Of a DNA stretch of 10,811 bases, positions 1 to 6,238 are shown piece by piece. The notes beneath the pieces were generated by a model. It was not told the origin of the DNA. It saw only the letters and a program-made list of their open reading frames with translations, and made no database searches. Both the position numbers and the translations under genes were made by a program. Each line of letters begins with the position of its first letter. Position 1 is the stretch's first letter. Origin of the DNA: JBKJUK01 sp046590705 (GTDB lineage Bacteria > Acidobacteriota > Thermoanaerobaculia > Gp7-AA8); assembly GCA_046590705.1 (NCBI GenBank), contig JBKJUK010000321.1, forward strand, positions 1-10,811, given 5' to 3'.

Positions 1-2512
1 CTAAGCGTGCCCAATCGCCTACGGCCCATGTGTCGCCGCTGGCGCGATCAACAGGTGTGGCGTAGGCGAGGAACCGTCCCTGGGACGCCCCATCGTTCGT
101 CAGAATGGCCGACACGGCGCCGATCGGAGCGGCGCTTCCGAGCTGAATCAGCTTGAATCCGGCGAGAGCTTCCGTCCGGGGGATGCCGAGCGCAACGCCA
201 CTCGCGTCGTAGAAATCGATTTTTACAGTGACCGGGAAGCCGGAAGTTTCCTGAACGTAGAGATTCGTATGGCTATTGGAATCCGCGCGGAGGCCTGTGA
301 GGAAGAGAGATTCTCCTGGTGGGACGCCGCGATCCGAGCGGAATGCGGGAATGACTGTGCCGTACGTTCCCTTCGGATTACTCGAATTGAAAACGTTGGC
401 CGCAAGCGCGAGTTTCGTCGCGTCCTTCGAGCGGATCTGCATGCTGCCGTTTGAAGAGTCGAGACCGAAGATGGTTTTGACCACGTCGGCGAGGCCAAGA
501 GCCTGGTTCGCTGTGAGTTGGCTGATGCTCGCCGACAGACTCGACGCGCCACTAAGGGGCGAGAAGAAGATCTTCCCGTCGGTGATCTTCGCGAGTGTCG
601 AGCGGTTGAGCAGTGTCAGGTCCGACACGAAGACGCCGACACTCCCGGTCACGTGGCCCATACCTGGGAGGAAGAGCGCGACTTCTCCAGGAGTGAGGGG
701 AGGCGGCTCGCCACTGACGATCACTAGGGGGACCGTGAAGGTAACGTTGACGCTGCTCGAGCCGGTCGTTGCGCCGTTGTGCGGCTGGATGGCTTTCGCC
801 GATCCCGAGCCGCTGAGGAAGCGGAGCGTGAGATTGCCGGCAACCGAACCGATGGGATCGGACGCATCGGGTCGCCGTGCCGGGTCGAGCGTAAAGCTGA
901 CGTTGGCGCTTCCATTCGGCGGGATGGTCACCGGAGTGCTTTGTGGGATGAGCCACGGTGCGTCGGAGACCAGGAGGGCCTCGATGGCGGCAGTTCCTGT
1001 ATTTCTGAACGATGCAGTCGCTGTAGTCGCTGCCGTGCCGCTGCCGAGCGCGTCGACCCGATTGGTCGTAGGGGCGGCGGCTGTCGTTCCGGAAGGCGCC
1101 GTTCCGACGAGGAGCTTCACCGCGATGGTCAGGCCGGTCGGAACGCCGTTCCCCGAGGGGATTGATACTCCGTTGTACGCGCCAGCCGTCTGCTGCAGAG
1201 CGGTGATCGTCACTTCCTGCGATGCGCCCGGCGCGAGCGTAAATGACGCCGGCGACTGCGAGAAGAAAGATCCGCTCTGACTCAGCGCGATCGTCGTCGA
1301 TGCCCCTCCGTTGTTGACGAGGATGTAGCGGTCGGTTGCCCCCGCTGCGCCGGCGAGCTGCAGCATTCCGTTAGGGAATGCGCTGACGGAGACCGACGGT
1401 GTGGCGAGGACATTCACCGTGGCTGTTGCTGAGACTGAGCCCGATGACCCTGTTGCTGTCAGCTGGTAGGTCGTCGTTCGGTTTGGTGTGACACGTACCG
1501 AGCCGCTCATTGGTTTCGTCCCGATACCGTTGTCGATCGAGACCGAGGAGGCGTTGATGGTCGACCAGAGGAGGGTCACCGACTCGCCCGGACGAATCTG
1601 CGATGGTGTCGCTGTGAAGGACTGTACGGCGGGAGAAACCGCGGCATTCGAAGCAGTGAATGTAAGTTCCTCGGTTCGTAGCGGATGGGTGACGAAAAGC
1701 GATCCGCTGATCTCCGATCCGCTGATGGTTGCGGAAAACGAGTGGCGTGCCTCGCCGTCATTCTGTAATTCTATCCACGTGGCCGTCAGCACGTTGCCTG
1801 AAAGGCGTGCTTTGAATCCGAGTTGAGCCGTCTGCGTTTCATTGCCCATGCAGGGGCCGGACTTGATGTTCTGCATCACCAACGTGGAAAGGACAAGTTC
1901 GCCCTCCTGAAAAAACGTGGCCTGGAACGGTCCTGTCGATGTAACCGCCGGACACCTTGTGTTTTTGTAGGAATAGCTCCCGATCCATGTACCGGTGAGT
2001 CCCGACGCCGCCGGATCGGCCGAACTCCTCATGAAGGTGAAGTTTCCGATTGTCTTGCCGCTTTCGGAGATAGAGCCACTCAAAGTGGAGCCATTGATGT
2101 TGCCGCTCATCGGGAATGCTCCTTCTCCGAATAGCAAGGCGCTGAAGGAGTTTCCGCTGGCCGTGCCGGAGATCGAAACGGTTACCGTCGAGGGCTCCCC
2201 GGCGACACATGTTCGGACTGCAATTGCACGCAAGTCCTTGGCGAGGAGGACACCGCTGAGGGCGGTTCCGTTCTGTGTGATGCTCAGGCTGGACTGGACA
2301 GTTTGTAGGTATGTTTGTCCGTTCTGGCAACGCTCGGTGAGCGCAAGCGTGCCGACCCACAAACCGTGAAAGGGCCCACCGGGTGAGGGCACCGTCGGCG
2401 CCTGGCTGCCGACCCGATTCTGGTGCGTCCACGTCAAGTCGGGATTCGCCGATGCAACTGCGGCGAAGAGAAGGGCAGACAACGACAACGCAGCGAAGCG
2501 AGTGCGCGGCAT
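1..2512 (-). CDS. Large secreted multidomain (Ig-like/BACON-like) protein, 3' end beyond window
   Basis: One uninterrupted minus-strand frame of 837 codons starts at ATG 2512-2510 and runs off the left edge without a stop. The start follows a perfect GGAGGT ribosome binding site (plus-strand 2519-2524) with a 6-base spacer. Residues 1-22 form a signal peptide (MPRTRF, then a hydrophobic core ending AVASA), so the protein is exported. Residues about 49-165 and 172-290 look like a tandem duplication: each opens with G-x-W-x-G and has spaced cysteines, glycine/serine-rich beta strands and a Q-x-G step. Residues about 296-368 are an Ig-like domain (FTATPSQIRPGESVTLLW to ATVNV). Residues about 395-450 and 490-540 resemble BACON/ASH-type domains (LAPGASQEVTI, IPPNGSANVSF). 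The last visible 200 residues are a further beta-rich module. Composition is Ser/Thr/Ala/Gly-rich with no catalytic motif. I infer a cell-surface or extracellular adhesion or binding role; the exact function is unknown. Confidence 0.85.
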   Translation of the reverse strand, partial: MPRTRFAALSLSALLFAAVASANPDLTWTHQNRVGSQAPTVPSPGGPFHGLWVGTLALTERCQNGQTYLQTVQSSLSITQNGTALSGVLLAKDLRAIAVRTCVAGEPSTVTVSISGTASGNSFSALLFGEGAFPMSGNINGSTLSGSISESGKTIGNFTFMRSSADPAASGLTGTWIGSYSYKNTRCPAVTSTGPFQATFFQEGELVLSTLVMQNIKSGPCMGNETQTAQLGFKARLSGNVLTATWIELQNDGEARHSFSATISGSEISGSLFVTHPLRTEELTFTASNAAVSPAVQSFTATPSQIRPGESVTLLWSTINASSVSIDNGIGTKPMSGSVRVTPNRTTTYQLTATGSSGSVSATATVNVLATPSVSVSAFPNGMLQLAGAAGATDRYILVNNGGASTTIALSQSGSFFSQSPASFTLAPGASQEVTITALQQTAGAYNGVSIPSGNGVPTGLTIAVKLLVGTAPSGTTAAAPTTNRVDALGSGTAATTATASFRNTGTAAIEALLVSDAPWLIPQSTPVTIPPNGSANVSFTLDPARRPDASDPIGSVAGNLTLRFLSGSGSAKAIQPHNGATTGSSSVNVTFTVPLVIVSGEPPPLTPGEVALFLPGMGHVTGSVGVFVSDLTLLNRSTLAKITDGKIFFSPLSGASSLSASISQLTANQALGLADVVKTIFGLDSSNGSMQIRSKDATKLALAANVFNSSNPKGTYGTVIPAFRSDRGVPPGESLFLTGLRADSNSHTNLYVQETSGFPVTVKIDFYDASGVALGIPRTEALAGFKLIQLGSAAPIGAVSAILTNDGASQGRFLAYATPVDRASGDTWAVGDWARL

Positions 2513-2518
2513 GATGGG

Positions 2519-2524
2519 ACCTCC
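2519..2524 (-). promoter_or_regulatory. Strong ribosome binding site of the large secreted protein
   Basis: Read on the minus strand this is GGAGGT, a perfect anti-Shine-Dalgarno match, 6 bases before ATG 2512. It fixes the start of the large leftward gene and argues against the many overlapping plus-strand frames here. Confidence 0.8.
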
Positions 2525-2851
2525 GAAACGCGATGTGGGCGGAAGATCGAGGCTACTCTCTTCCGGGTAAGGTGGCAAGAAGCGGGTTCTGTCGATGATT
2601 GCGGCGGAATAAATAAAAAGCCGCTACGATCCTCAGCGCTTGTTCAACCGATCTCTCGCCTTTCAGCGATCCTCTCTCTGTCGCTCCTTCTCGTTGCAGG
2701 CAGGAAGTCTGCTGGCACTTCCTTGAGAAGGCCTAAGGGAGATCTCCGTTCGCCGGAAGGAGGTCTAGACAGAATGGAGTGACCCATCCACTCATGTACA
2801 TTTTCGTGGGTCGCATGGAAGGTACAGAGCCACATACAGAAGGAATGGGTC
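2525..2851. other. Non-coding stretch, probably including IS110 left-end relic
   Basis: No convincing gene is seen in these 327 bases. The left part should hold the promoter of the leftward secreted protein; there is an AT-rich patch at about 2608-2619. The right part is structured. A 7-base inverted repeat, aggaagt (2702-2708) with acttcct (2717-2723), is followed by the palindrome ggagatctcc (2738-2747). An 8-base inverted repeat, tgacccat (2780-2787) with atgggtca (2845-2852), ends at the transposase-fragment start. In IS110-group elements the bridge RNA is encoded in this position, upstream of the recombinase, so this may be a decayed left end. The element boundary cannot be fixed from this window. 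Confidence 0.4.
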
Positions 2852-2989
2852 ATGGAGCATCTTATCAACTGGATTGGGATTGATGATCACGCAGATAAGT
2901 GGACGCTCGCGCACTTCGAGGGAGCGGGGCGTAAGGCCCGGGAATGGGAGCTTAAGCCTGAGGGTATTTCAAGGGACCTTCGGCGATGA
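2852..2989 (+). pseudogene. IS110-family transposase, N-terminal fragment
   Basis: The 45-codon frame has a good ribosome binding site (AAGGA, 7 bases before the ATG). It begins MEHLINWIGIDDHADKW, the opening beta strand of the RuvC-like DEDD nuclease domain of IS110 transposases; the Asp after WIGI would be the first catalytic Asp. A full family member is roughly 300-450 residues, so nearly all of the protein is missing: the other DEDD acidic residues, the C-terminal serine-containing domain and the right end. Similarity to the family seems to stop at about REWELK (near base 2955). The remaining 10 or so codons lie antisense to the end of the neighbouring leftward gene and are probably not transposase. 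This is a non-functional relic marking an insertion followed by deletion. Confidence 0.65.
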
Positions 2990-3311
2990 TCTCGACTTTC
3001 GTCGGTCGCACCAGGTTCAAGGTGGCGCGGAAAGCGGCCGCGTCTGGTGAGTCATGGACGCTCTCACCACGGACCCGAGGCTGCTGCATGATTTTCTTGG
3101 TGTCTCCCGTACCGCCCCGCTGCAGGCCGCTGGCGAGCACTTTTCCCGACTCGAGCGCACGGATGGTGATGCGCGCACCACCAACCCCGTCGCCGATGAT
3201 CTTCGCATCGCGAGAAACGGCTCGAACAACGACGGTGGTCGGAAGCGACTGCTCCGCGTGAAGCAGAGGGGTGAGGAGAAAGCAGAGAGAAAGAAGCGGG
3301 TGGATACGCAT
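2952..3311 (-). CDS. Secreted conserved hypothetical protein, probably truncated at the C-terminus
   Basis: The start chosen is ATG 3311-3309, preceded on the minus strand by GGAGG with a 4-base spacer and followed at once by a signal peptide (MRIHPLLSLCFLLTPLLHAEQ). Longer upstream starts add a basic, non-family-like stretch. The 119-residue product has a short beta-rich domain after the signal peptide (TTVVVRAVSRDAKIIGDGV, GGARITIRAL) and ends EGPLKYPQA. I recall similar acidobacterial or proteobacterial secreted proteins that carry on past 'EGPL-YPQA' for tens of residues with a hydrophobic C-terminal strand. If so, the stop codon at 2952-2954 was created at the junction with the IS110 fragment and this is a broken gene. 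The family resemblance is from memory only. Function is unknown; a carboxypeptidase-regulatory-like fold is possible. Confidence 0.55.
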   Translation of the reverse strand: MRIHPLLSLCFLLTPLLHAEQSLPTTVVVRAVSRDAKIIGDGVGGARITIRALESGKVLASGLQRGGTGDTKKIMQQPRVRGESVHDSPDAAAFRATLNLVRPTKVEIIAEGPLKYPQA

Positions 3312-3468
3312 GCGGCCTCCATGATCAGGATCGAACTCTTTCTTTGAACGGAGGACCTTCAAACAGTATTTCTGAATGACTATATGCGCACATGGCCCAC
3401 TTTGTGAACGCTCGCAGGGCGTGCCGTCGGTCAACAGCAATCGACCTCGGCGGCCACAGGAGGGAGTC

Positions 3469-3684
3469 ATGGGATTCGTACATTTCATGCGCAGCGCCGC
3501 AGGACGGCTGCTTCGTATTGCCGCAGGCTCGATCATCATCTGGCTCGGGCTCACTCAGCTGGAGGCGCCCGCGTCATGGATCGTGGCGCTGATCGGTATC
3601 GTTCCGATCGCCGCGGGCGTGTTCAATTTCTGCCTGCTGGGCTCGTTCTTCAATGTCGATCTCATGGGGCGTCCGAAAGGCTGA
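3469..3684 (+). CDS. DUF2892 (YgaP-type) small inner-membrane protein
   Basis: This 71-residue protein starts at ATG 3469 behind a strong AGGAGGG site (4-base spacer). An ATG 31 codons upstream is in frame, but the added stretch is basic and unlike the family. Two hydrophobic segments, about residues 13-27 and 33-53, form a membrane hairpin. The pattern GRLLRIAAGSIIIWLG, then GIVPIAAGVFNFCLLG, then NVDLMG matches DUF2892, the membrane domain of the YgaP sulfurtransferase and of many stand-alone small proteins. The single Cys in NFC lies at the equivalent of the conserved Cys of the family. The same fold occurs fused to a rhodanese in the gene at 6239, so it may serve the same sulfur-handling locus. 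However, it is separated from that locus by the palindromic repeat and the divergent regulator, so it is not in the same transcript. Confidence 0.75.
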   Translation: MGFVHFMRSAAGRLLRIAAGSIIIWLGLTQLEAPASWIVALIGIVPIAAGVFNFCLLGSFFNVDLMGRPKG

Positions 3685-4048
3685 GACAATATTTATTAGC
3701 CGCGTGGGGTGGACCGGGCTGGAACGAGAATGCGACCCTAGCAAGTCAAAATCCTGCTACGTCATTCCGATGAGCCGCGTGATCGGCATCGCTCCGCAGC
3801 ATTGAGTGCGAAGAGGAATCTCCGGTCCGCGCAAACGTGCTTGATCGCTACCTCAGCGCGGCGCGGAACGGAGATTCCTCTTCGCATTCACAGCACGCGA
3901 GCTTGCACAGGATCGCTTGCTCATCGGAATGACGTCGCACCCTAACTTGTGGATAGCCTTGCAACAGAGCAGTGTGAGAAATGCAGGCTAAGCGATGTGC
4001 CCCCGCGAAATCGAGAGATCGCACGCTGCTCCTCCCCACGTCGCCCTA
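3685..4048. other. Gene-free region between the DUF2892 gene and the ArsR gene
   Basis: I find no credible coding sequence in these 364 bases. The centre (3759-3935) is the large imperfect inverted repeat described separately. The flank at 3936-4048 has a short imperfect inverted repeat, tagcc (3954-3958) with ggcta (3986-3990), each next to a tgc step. Small frames here are products of the repeat. Confidence 0.6.
3759..3935. repeat. Large imperfect inverted repeat, REP/MITE-like dispersed element
   Basis: The outer arms are a perfect 17-base inverted repeat: acgtcattccgatgagc (3759-3775) against 3919-3935. Inside is a second perfect 18-base pair of arms: tgcgaagaggaatctccg (3807-3824) against 3869-3886. 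After one mismatch it extends by 7 more bases (tccgcgc 3826-3832, gcgcgga 3861-3867). The loop is about 28 bases. The sequence between the outer and inner arms is poorly matched. The 'gtcattccga ... gaggaatct' motif is one I recall from dispersed intergenic palindromes in many bacterial genomes. No coding content is credible. It could act as a transcription terminator between the DUF2892 gene and the leftward ArsR gene, or be a non-autonomous mobile element. Confidence 0.75.
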
Positions 4049-4411
4049 TCAGGCTTTGCGCAGTCGAGGCTGAGCCAGTACTGCGGACTGGGCCGAAAGG
4101 CGGTCGCGCAGACTCGAGCAGACCACATCGCAGAGAGCGAATACGCTGTCATCGCAGATCGTGCAGTAGACCGTGTTTCCCTCCTGACGTCGTGCCACCA
4201 GGCCCGACTCGATCAGGATCTTCACATGCTTGCTCACGTTCGGCTGGGAGAGGCCGAGAGCTTCGGTCAGTTCTCCGATGCTCATCTCGCCTTCCGATTC
4301 CAACATCTGCAACACGCGCAGCCGCACCGGCTCGGCCATCACCCGGAAGCGCGAGGCCACCAGTTCCAGGGCCTCCGGGGACATGGCGATGTGCTTTCGT
4401 TTCTGTTTCAC
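4049..4411 (-). CDS. ArsR-family transcriptional repressor with four cysteines, likely sulfur-responsive
   Basis: This winged-helix repressor probably controls the divergent sulfur operon. The start chosen is GTG 4411-4409, because AGGAG lies 4 bases before it on the minus strand; this gives 120 residues, usual for ArsR proteins. A TTG at 4462 would extend the frame into the promoter region. The winged helix spans about residues 12-82: MAEPVRLRVLQML (helix 1), SIGELTEALGLSQPNVSKHVKIL (helix-turn-helix), LVARRQEGNTVYC (wing). The metal-binding ELCVCDL motif of ArsR/SmtB sensors is absent from the recognition region. Cysteines are at 83, 86, 94 and 98, the last pair as LCDVVC in the C-terminal helix. 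Neighbouring rhodanese and persulfide dioxygenase genes suggest the thiols sense persulfide or another thiol-reactive species, as in BigR, SqrR and CstR, but with a different cysteine layout. The sensing role is inferred. Confidence 0.85.
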   Translation of the reverse strand: MKQKRKHIAMSPEALELVASRFRVMAEPVRLRVLQMLESEGEMSIGELTEALGLSQPNVSKHVKILIESGLVARRQEGNTVYCTICDDSVFALCDVVCSSLRDRLSAQSAVLAQPRLRKA

Positions 4412-4464
4412 AGAACTCCTAACTGTTGGCCGGGCGAACTTATTGCCTGGACTGGTTGTCAATC

Positions 4465-4482
4465 GCTATATTGGAATATAGC
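4465..4482. promoter_or_regulatory. Palindromic operator-like site between the repressor and the sulfur operon
   Basis: gctatat (4465-4471) and atatagc (4476-4482) form a perfect 7-base inverted repeat with a 4-base tgga spacer. It sits in the 98-base divergent intergenic region, 27 bases before the first operon gene, and adjoins a possible -35 element (TTGTCA, 4456-4461). The AT-rich dyad matches the usual type of ArsR-family operator. Binding by the divergent repressor would block the rightward promoter and probably its own. This is sequence-based inference; no transcription start is known. Confidence 0.6.
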
Positions 4483-4509
4483 AATATGTGAGCTGGTTCA
4501 CTACGGCAT

Positions 4510-4833
4510 ATGGCAAACGTCAGACAGATCACACCGGAAAAAGTATACGAGATGATTCAACGCGGCGACAACGTCGACATCCTCGACGTCAGGGAGCATA
4601 ACGAGTACAGCCTCAGTCATGTGGCGAACTCCCGTCACATTCCCCTCGCTGATCTGCAGGCCCGGATCGCCGAGCTAGACCCTGCCCGCCCGCTGATGGC
4701 TCTCTGCCGCTCCGGCAGACGTTCCGAGACAGCCGCGCAGCAACTTCTTTCAAAAGGTTTCGACGTACACAACATCGAAGGCGGAATCCTGGCCTGGACG
4801 GCTGCAGCATTACCAGTTGAAAAAGGAGACTGA
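4510..4833 (+). CDS. Single-domain rhodanese (sulfurtransferase)
   Basis: This 107-residue GlpE-like protein transfers sulfane sulfur from a donor such as thiosulfate or a persulfide to a thiol acceptor through a cysteine persulfide. The rhodanese fold is complete: ILDVREHNEY (residues 24-33), the H-x-x-x-S-R-H-I-P-L step (37-46), the active loop CRSGRR with catalytic Cys66, and the closing GGILAW segment. There is no signal peptide, so it is cytoplasmic. It is the first gene after the divergent promoter and palindrome. Its upstream region lacks a good ribosome binding site, so it may be weakly or leaderlessly translated. The stop is 2 bases before the dioxygenase start, implying co-transcription. 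A cyanide-detoxifying role is possible, but context favours sulfur relay to the next enzyme. Confidence 0.9.
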   Translation: MANVRQITPEKVYEMIQRGDNVDILDVREHNEYSLSHVANSRHIPLADLQARIAELDPARPLMALCRSGRRSETAAQQLLSKGFDVHNIEGGILAWTAAALPVEKGD

Positions 4834-4835
4834 TC

Positions 4836-6218
4836 ATGTACTTCAAACAGTTCTACCTCGGTTGTCTCGCGCACGCGTCCTATCTGATCGGCTCGGAGGG
4901 CGACGCCGTGGTTGTCGATCCGCAGCGCGACGTGGATCAGTACATCGACGAGGCCGCAGCGCATGGACTCACTATCAGGTACATCATTGAAACCCATCTG
5001 CACGCGGACTTTGTCAGCGGCCATCGCGAACTGGCCGGACGGACCGGGGCTGAGATCGTCTTCGGCCACCGCGCAGGTGCGGAGTTTCCGCATCGCGCCA
5101 TCCGCGATGGCGAGGAACTGCAGGTCGGCAAGATCATCCTGCGCGCACTCGAGACTCCCGGCCACACCCCTGAGGGAATCTCGTGGGTGGTCATCGATAC
5201 AGACGTCTCTGACACCCCGCAGAAGGTGCTCACCGGCGACACAATGTTCATCGGCGACGTGGGCAGACCCGATCTGGTCGGATCCAAAGGCTTTTCGGCC
5301 GAACAGATGGCCGGGATGCTTTACGACTCGCTGCACGACAAGCTTCTTCGGCTGGACGACGCGGTGGAGGTCTATCCCGCACATGGTGCAGGCTCGTCCT
5401 GCGGACGCAACATCTCGAAAGAGACTTCCTCCACGATCGGCCAGCAGCGTACGACCAATTACGCGCTTCGGCCGATGTCGAAGAAGGAGTTCATCGAGCT
5501 GATGACCAGCGATCTTCCGGAAGCGCCAGGCTATTTCTCGATGGACGCTGAAATCAACCGTCGCGGTGCCGGAATGCTCTCTGACATTCAGGTTTCTCCG
5601 ATTACGGCCGAGGCGCTGAATCTCCGCATCCAGCAGGGTGCTCAAGTCGTCGACGTCAGGGAGAGTACGGCCTTTGCCAACGGTCACATTCCTGGTTCAC
5701 TCAACATCGGTCTGAAAGGTGGCTATGCAGGTTGGAGCGGAAGTCTGCTCAAACCCTCCGACGCGCTCTTCGTCGTAGCGGAAGGAAAGGACGAGATTGA
5801 CGAAGCGATCATGAGGCTGGCCAGGGTTGGCCTGGAGAACGTGGAGGGCTACCTCGAGGGCGGCATCCTCGCGTGGGACAGGGCCGGGCTCGATCTGGCC
5901 ACGCTCCCTCAGATCTCAGTGGGCGAACTGCACGCACAGGTCACCGAGGACGGGAAAAAGCTGCAGATCCTCGACGTGCGGGCTCCGAGCGAGTTCGGTT
6001 CGGGTCATCTACCCGGCGCGAAGAATGTTCCGCTTTCAGAGATCCAGAAACAACTCGGGACACTCGACCCCTCACAACCGACTGCAGTAATCTGCGCCGG
6101 GGGTTATCGCTCGGCTGCCGCCGCCAGCATCCTGCAACGCCATGGCTTCGGTGACCTTTACAACATCATCGGTGGCACATCCGCATGGGTGAGCGCCGGC
6201 CTTCCTGTCGAACGATGA
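4836..6218 (+). CDS. Persulfide dioxygenase-type MBL-fold protein fused to two rhodanese-like domains
   Basis: This 460-residue cytoplasmic protein starts after AAGGAGA. Residues 1-245 are a metallo-beta-lactamase fold of the ETHE1/persulfide dioxygenase group, which oxidises glutathione or low-molecular-weight persulfide to sulfite with mononuclear iron. Likely iron ligands are His54 or His56 in THLHADFVSGH, His110 in PGHTPEG, and Asp135 in TGDTMF, by analogy with ETHE1 His79, His135 and Asp154. PAHG (His183) and SSCGRNISKE (187-196) are family signatures. The usual HxHxDH reads HxHxDF here, a variant I recall from the rhodanese-fused branch. Residues about 255-355 are a rhodanese-like domain with no cysteine at the active loop (FVVAEGKDE). 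Residues about 358-460 are a second one with Cys420 in CAGGYRS. The layout resembles CstB-type fusions. Feeding persulfide from the active domain into the iron centre is the likely job. Confidence 0.9.
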   Translation: MYFKQFYLGCLAHASYLIGSEGDAVVVDPQRDVDQYIDEAAAHGLTIRYIIETHLHADFVSGHRELAGRTGAEIVFGHRAGAEFPHRAIRDGEELQVGKIILRALETPGHTPEGISWVVIDTDVSDTPQKVLTGDTMFIGDVGRPDLVGSKGFSAEQMAGMLYDSLHDKLLRLDDAVEVYPAHGAGSSCGRNISKETSSTIGQQRTTNYALRPMSKKEFIELMTSDLPEAPGYFSMDAEINRRGAGMLSDIQVSPITAEALNLRIQQGAQVVDVRESTAFANGHIPGSLNIGLKGGYAGWSGSLLKPSDALFVVAEGKDEIDEAIMRLARVGLENVEGYLEGGILAWDRAGLDLATLPQISVGELHAQVTEDGKKLQILDVRAPSEFGSGHLPGAKNVPLSEIQKQLGTLDPSQPTAVICAGGYRSAAAASILQRHGFGDLYNIIGGTSAWVSAGLPVER

Positions 6219-6238
6219 AGGAAAATAAGGAAAATTCA

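Noticed and set aside
276..1280. A long plus-strand open frame of 334 codons.
   Set aside because: It is antisense to the secreted-protein gene, has no ribosome binding site or recognisable domain, and its openness follows from GC-rich codon use on the other strand.
3312..3554. A longer N-terminus for the leftward secreted protein (start at 3554).
   Set aside because: The signal peptide and GGAGG site place the start at 3311; the extension is basic and overlaps the divergent promoter and the DUF2892 start.
3759..3935. CRISPR-like repeated sequence.
   Set aside because: The repeats are inverted and nested, not direct and regularly spaced; no spacers or cas genes are present.
3848..4039. A 63-codon minus-strand frame.
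   Set aside because: It lies across the inverted-repeat element and its flank, with no start signal; it is a repeat artefact.
4412..4462. TTG start at 4462 for the ArsR regulator.
   Set aside because: It lacks a ribosome binding site, adds an atypical leader and abuts the operator; GTG 4411 has AGGAG at a suitable distance.
4635..5687. A minus-strand frame of 350 codons.
   Set aside because: It is antisense to the rhodanese and dioxygenase genes, which have clear motifs; its protein shows no family signature.
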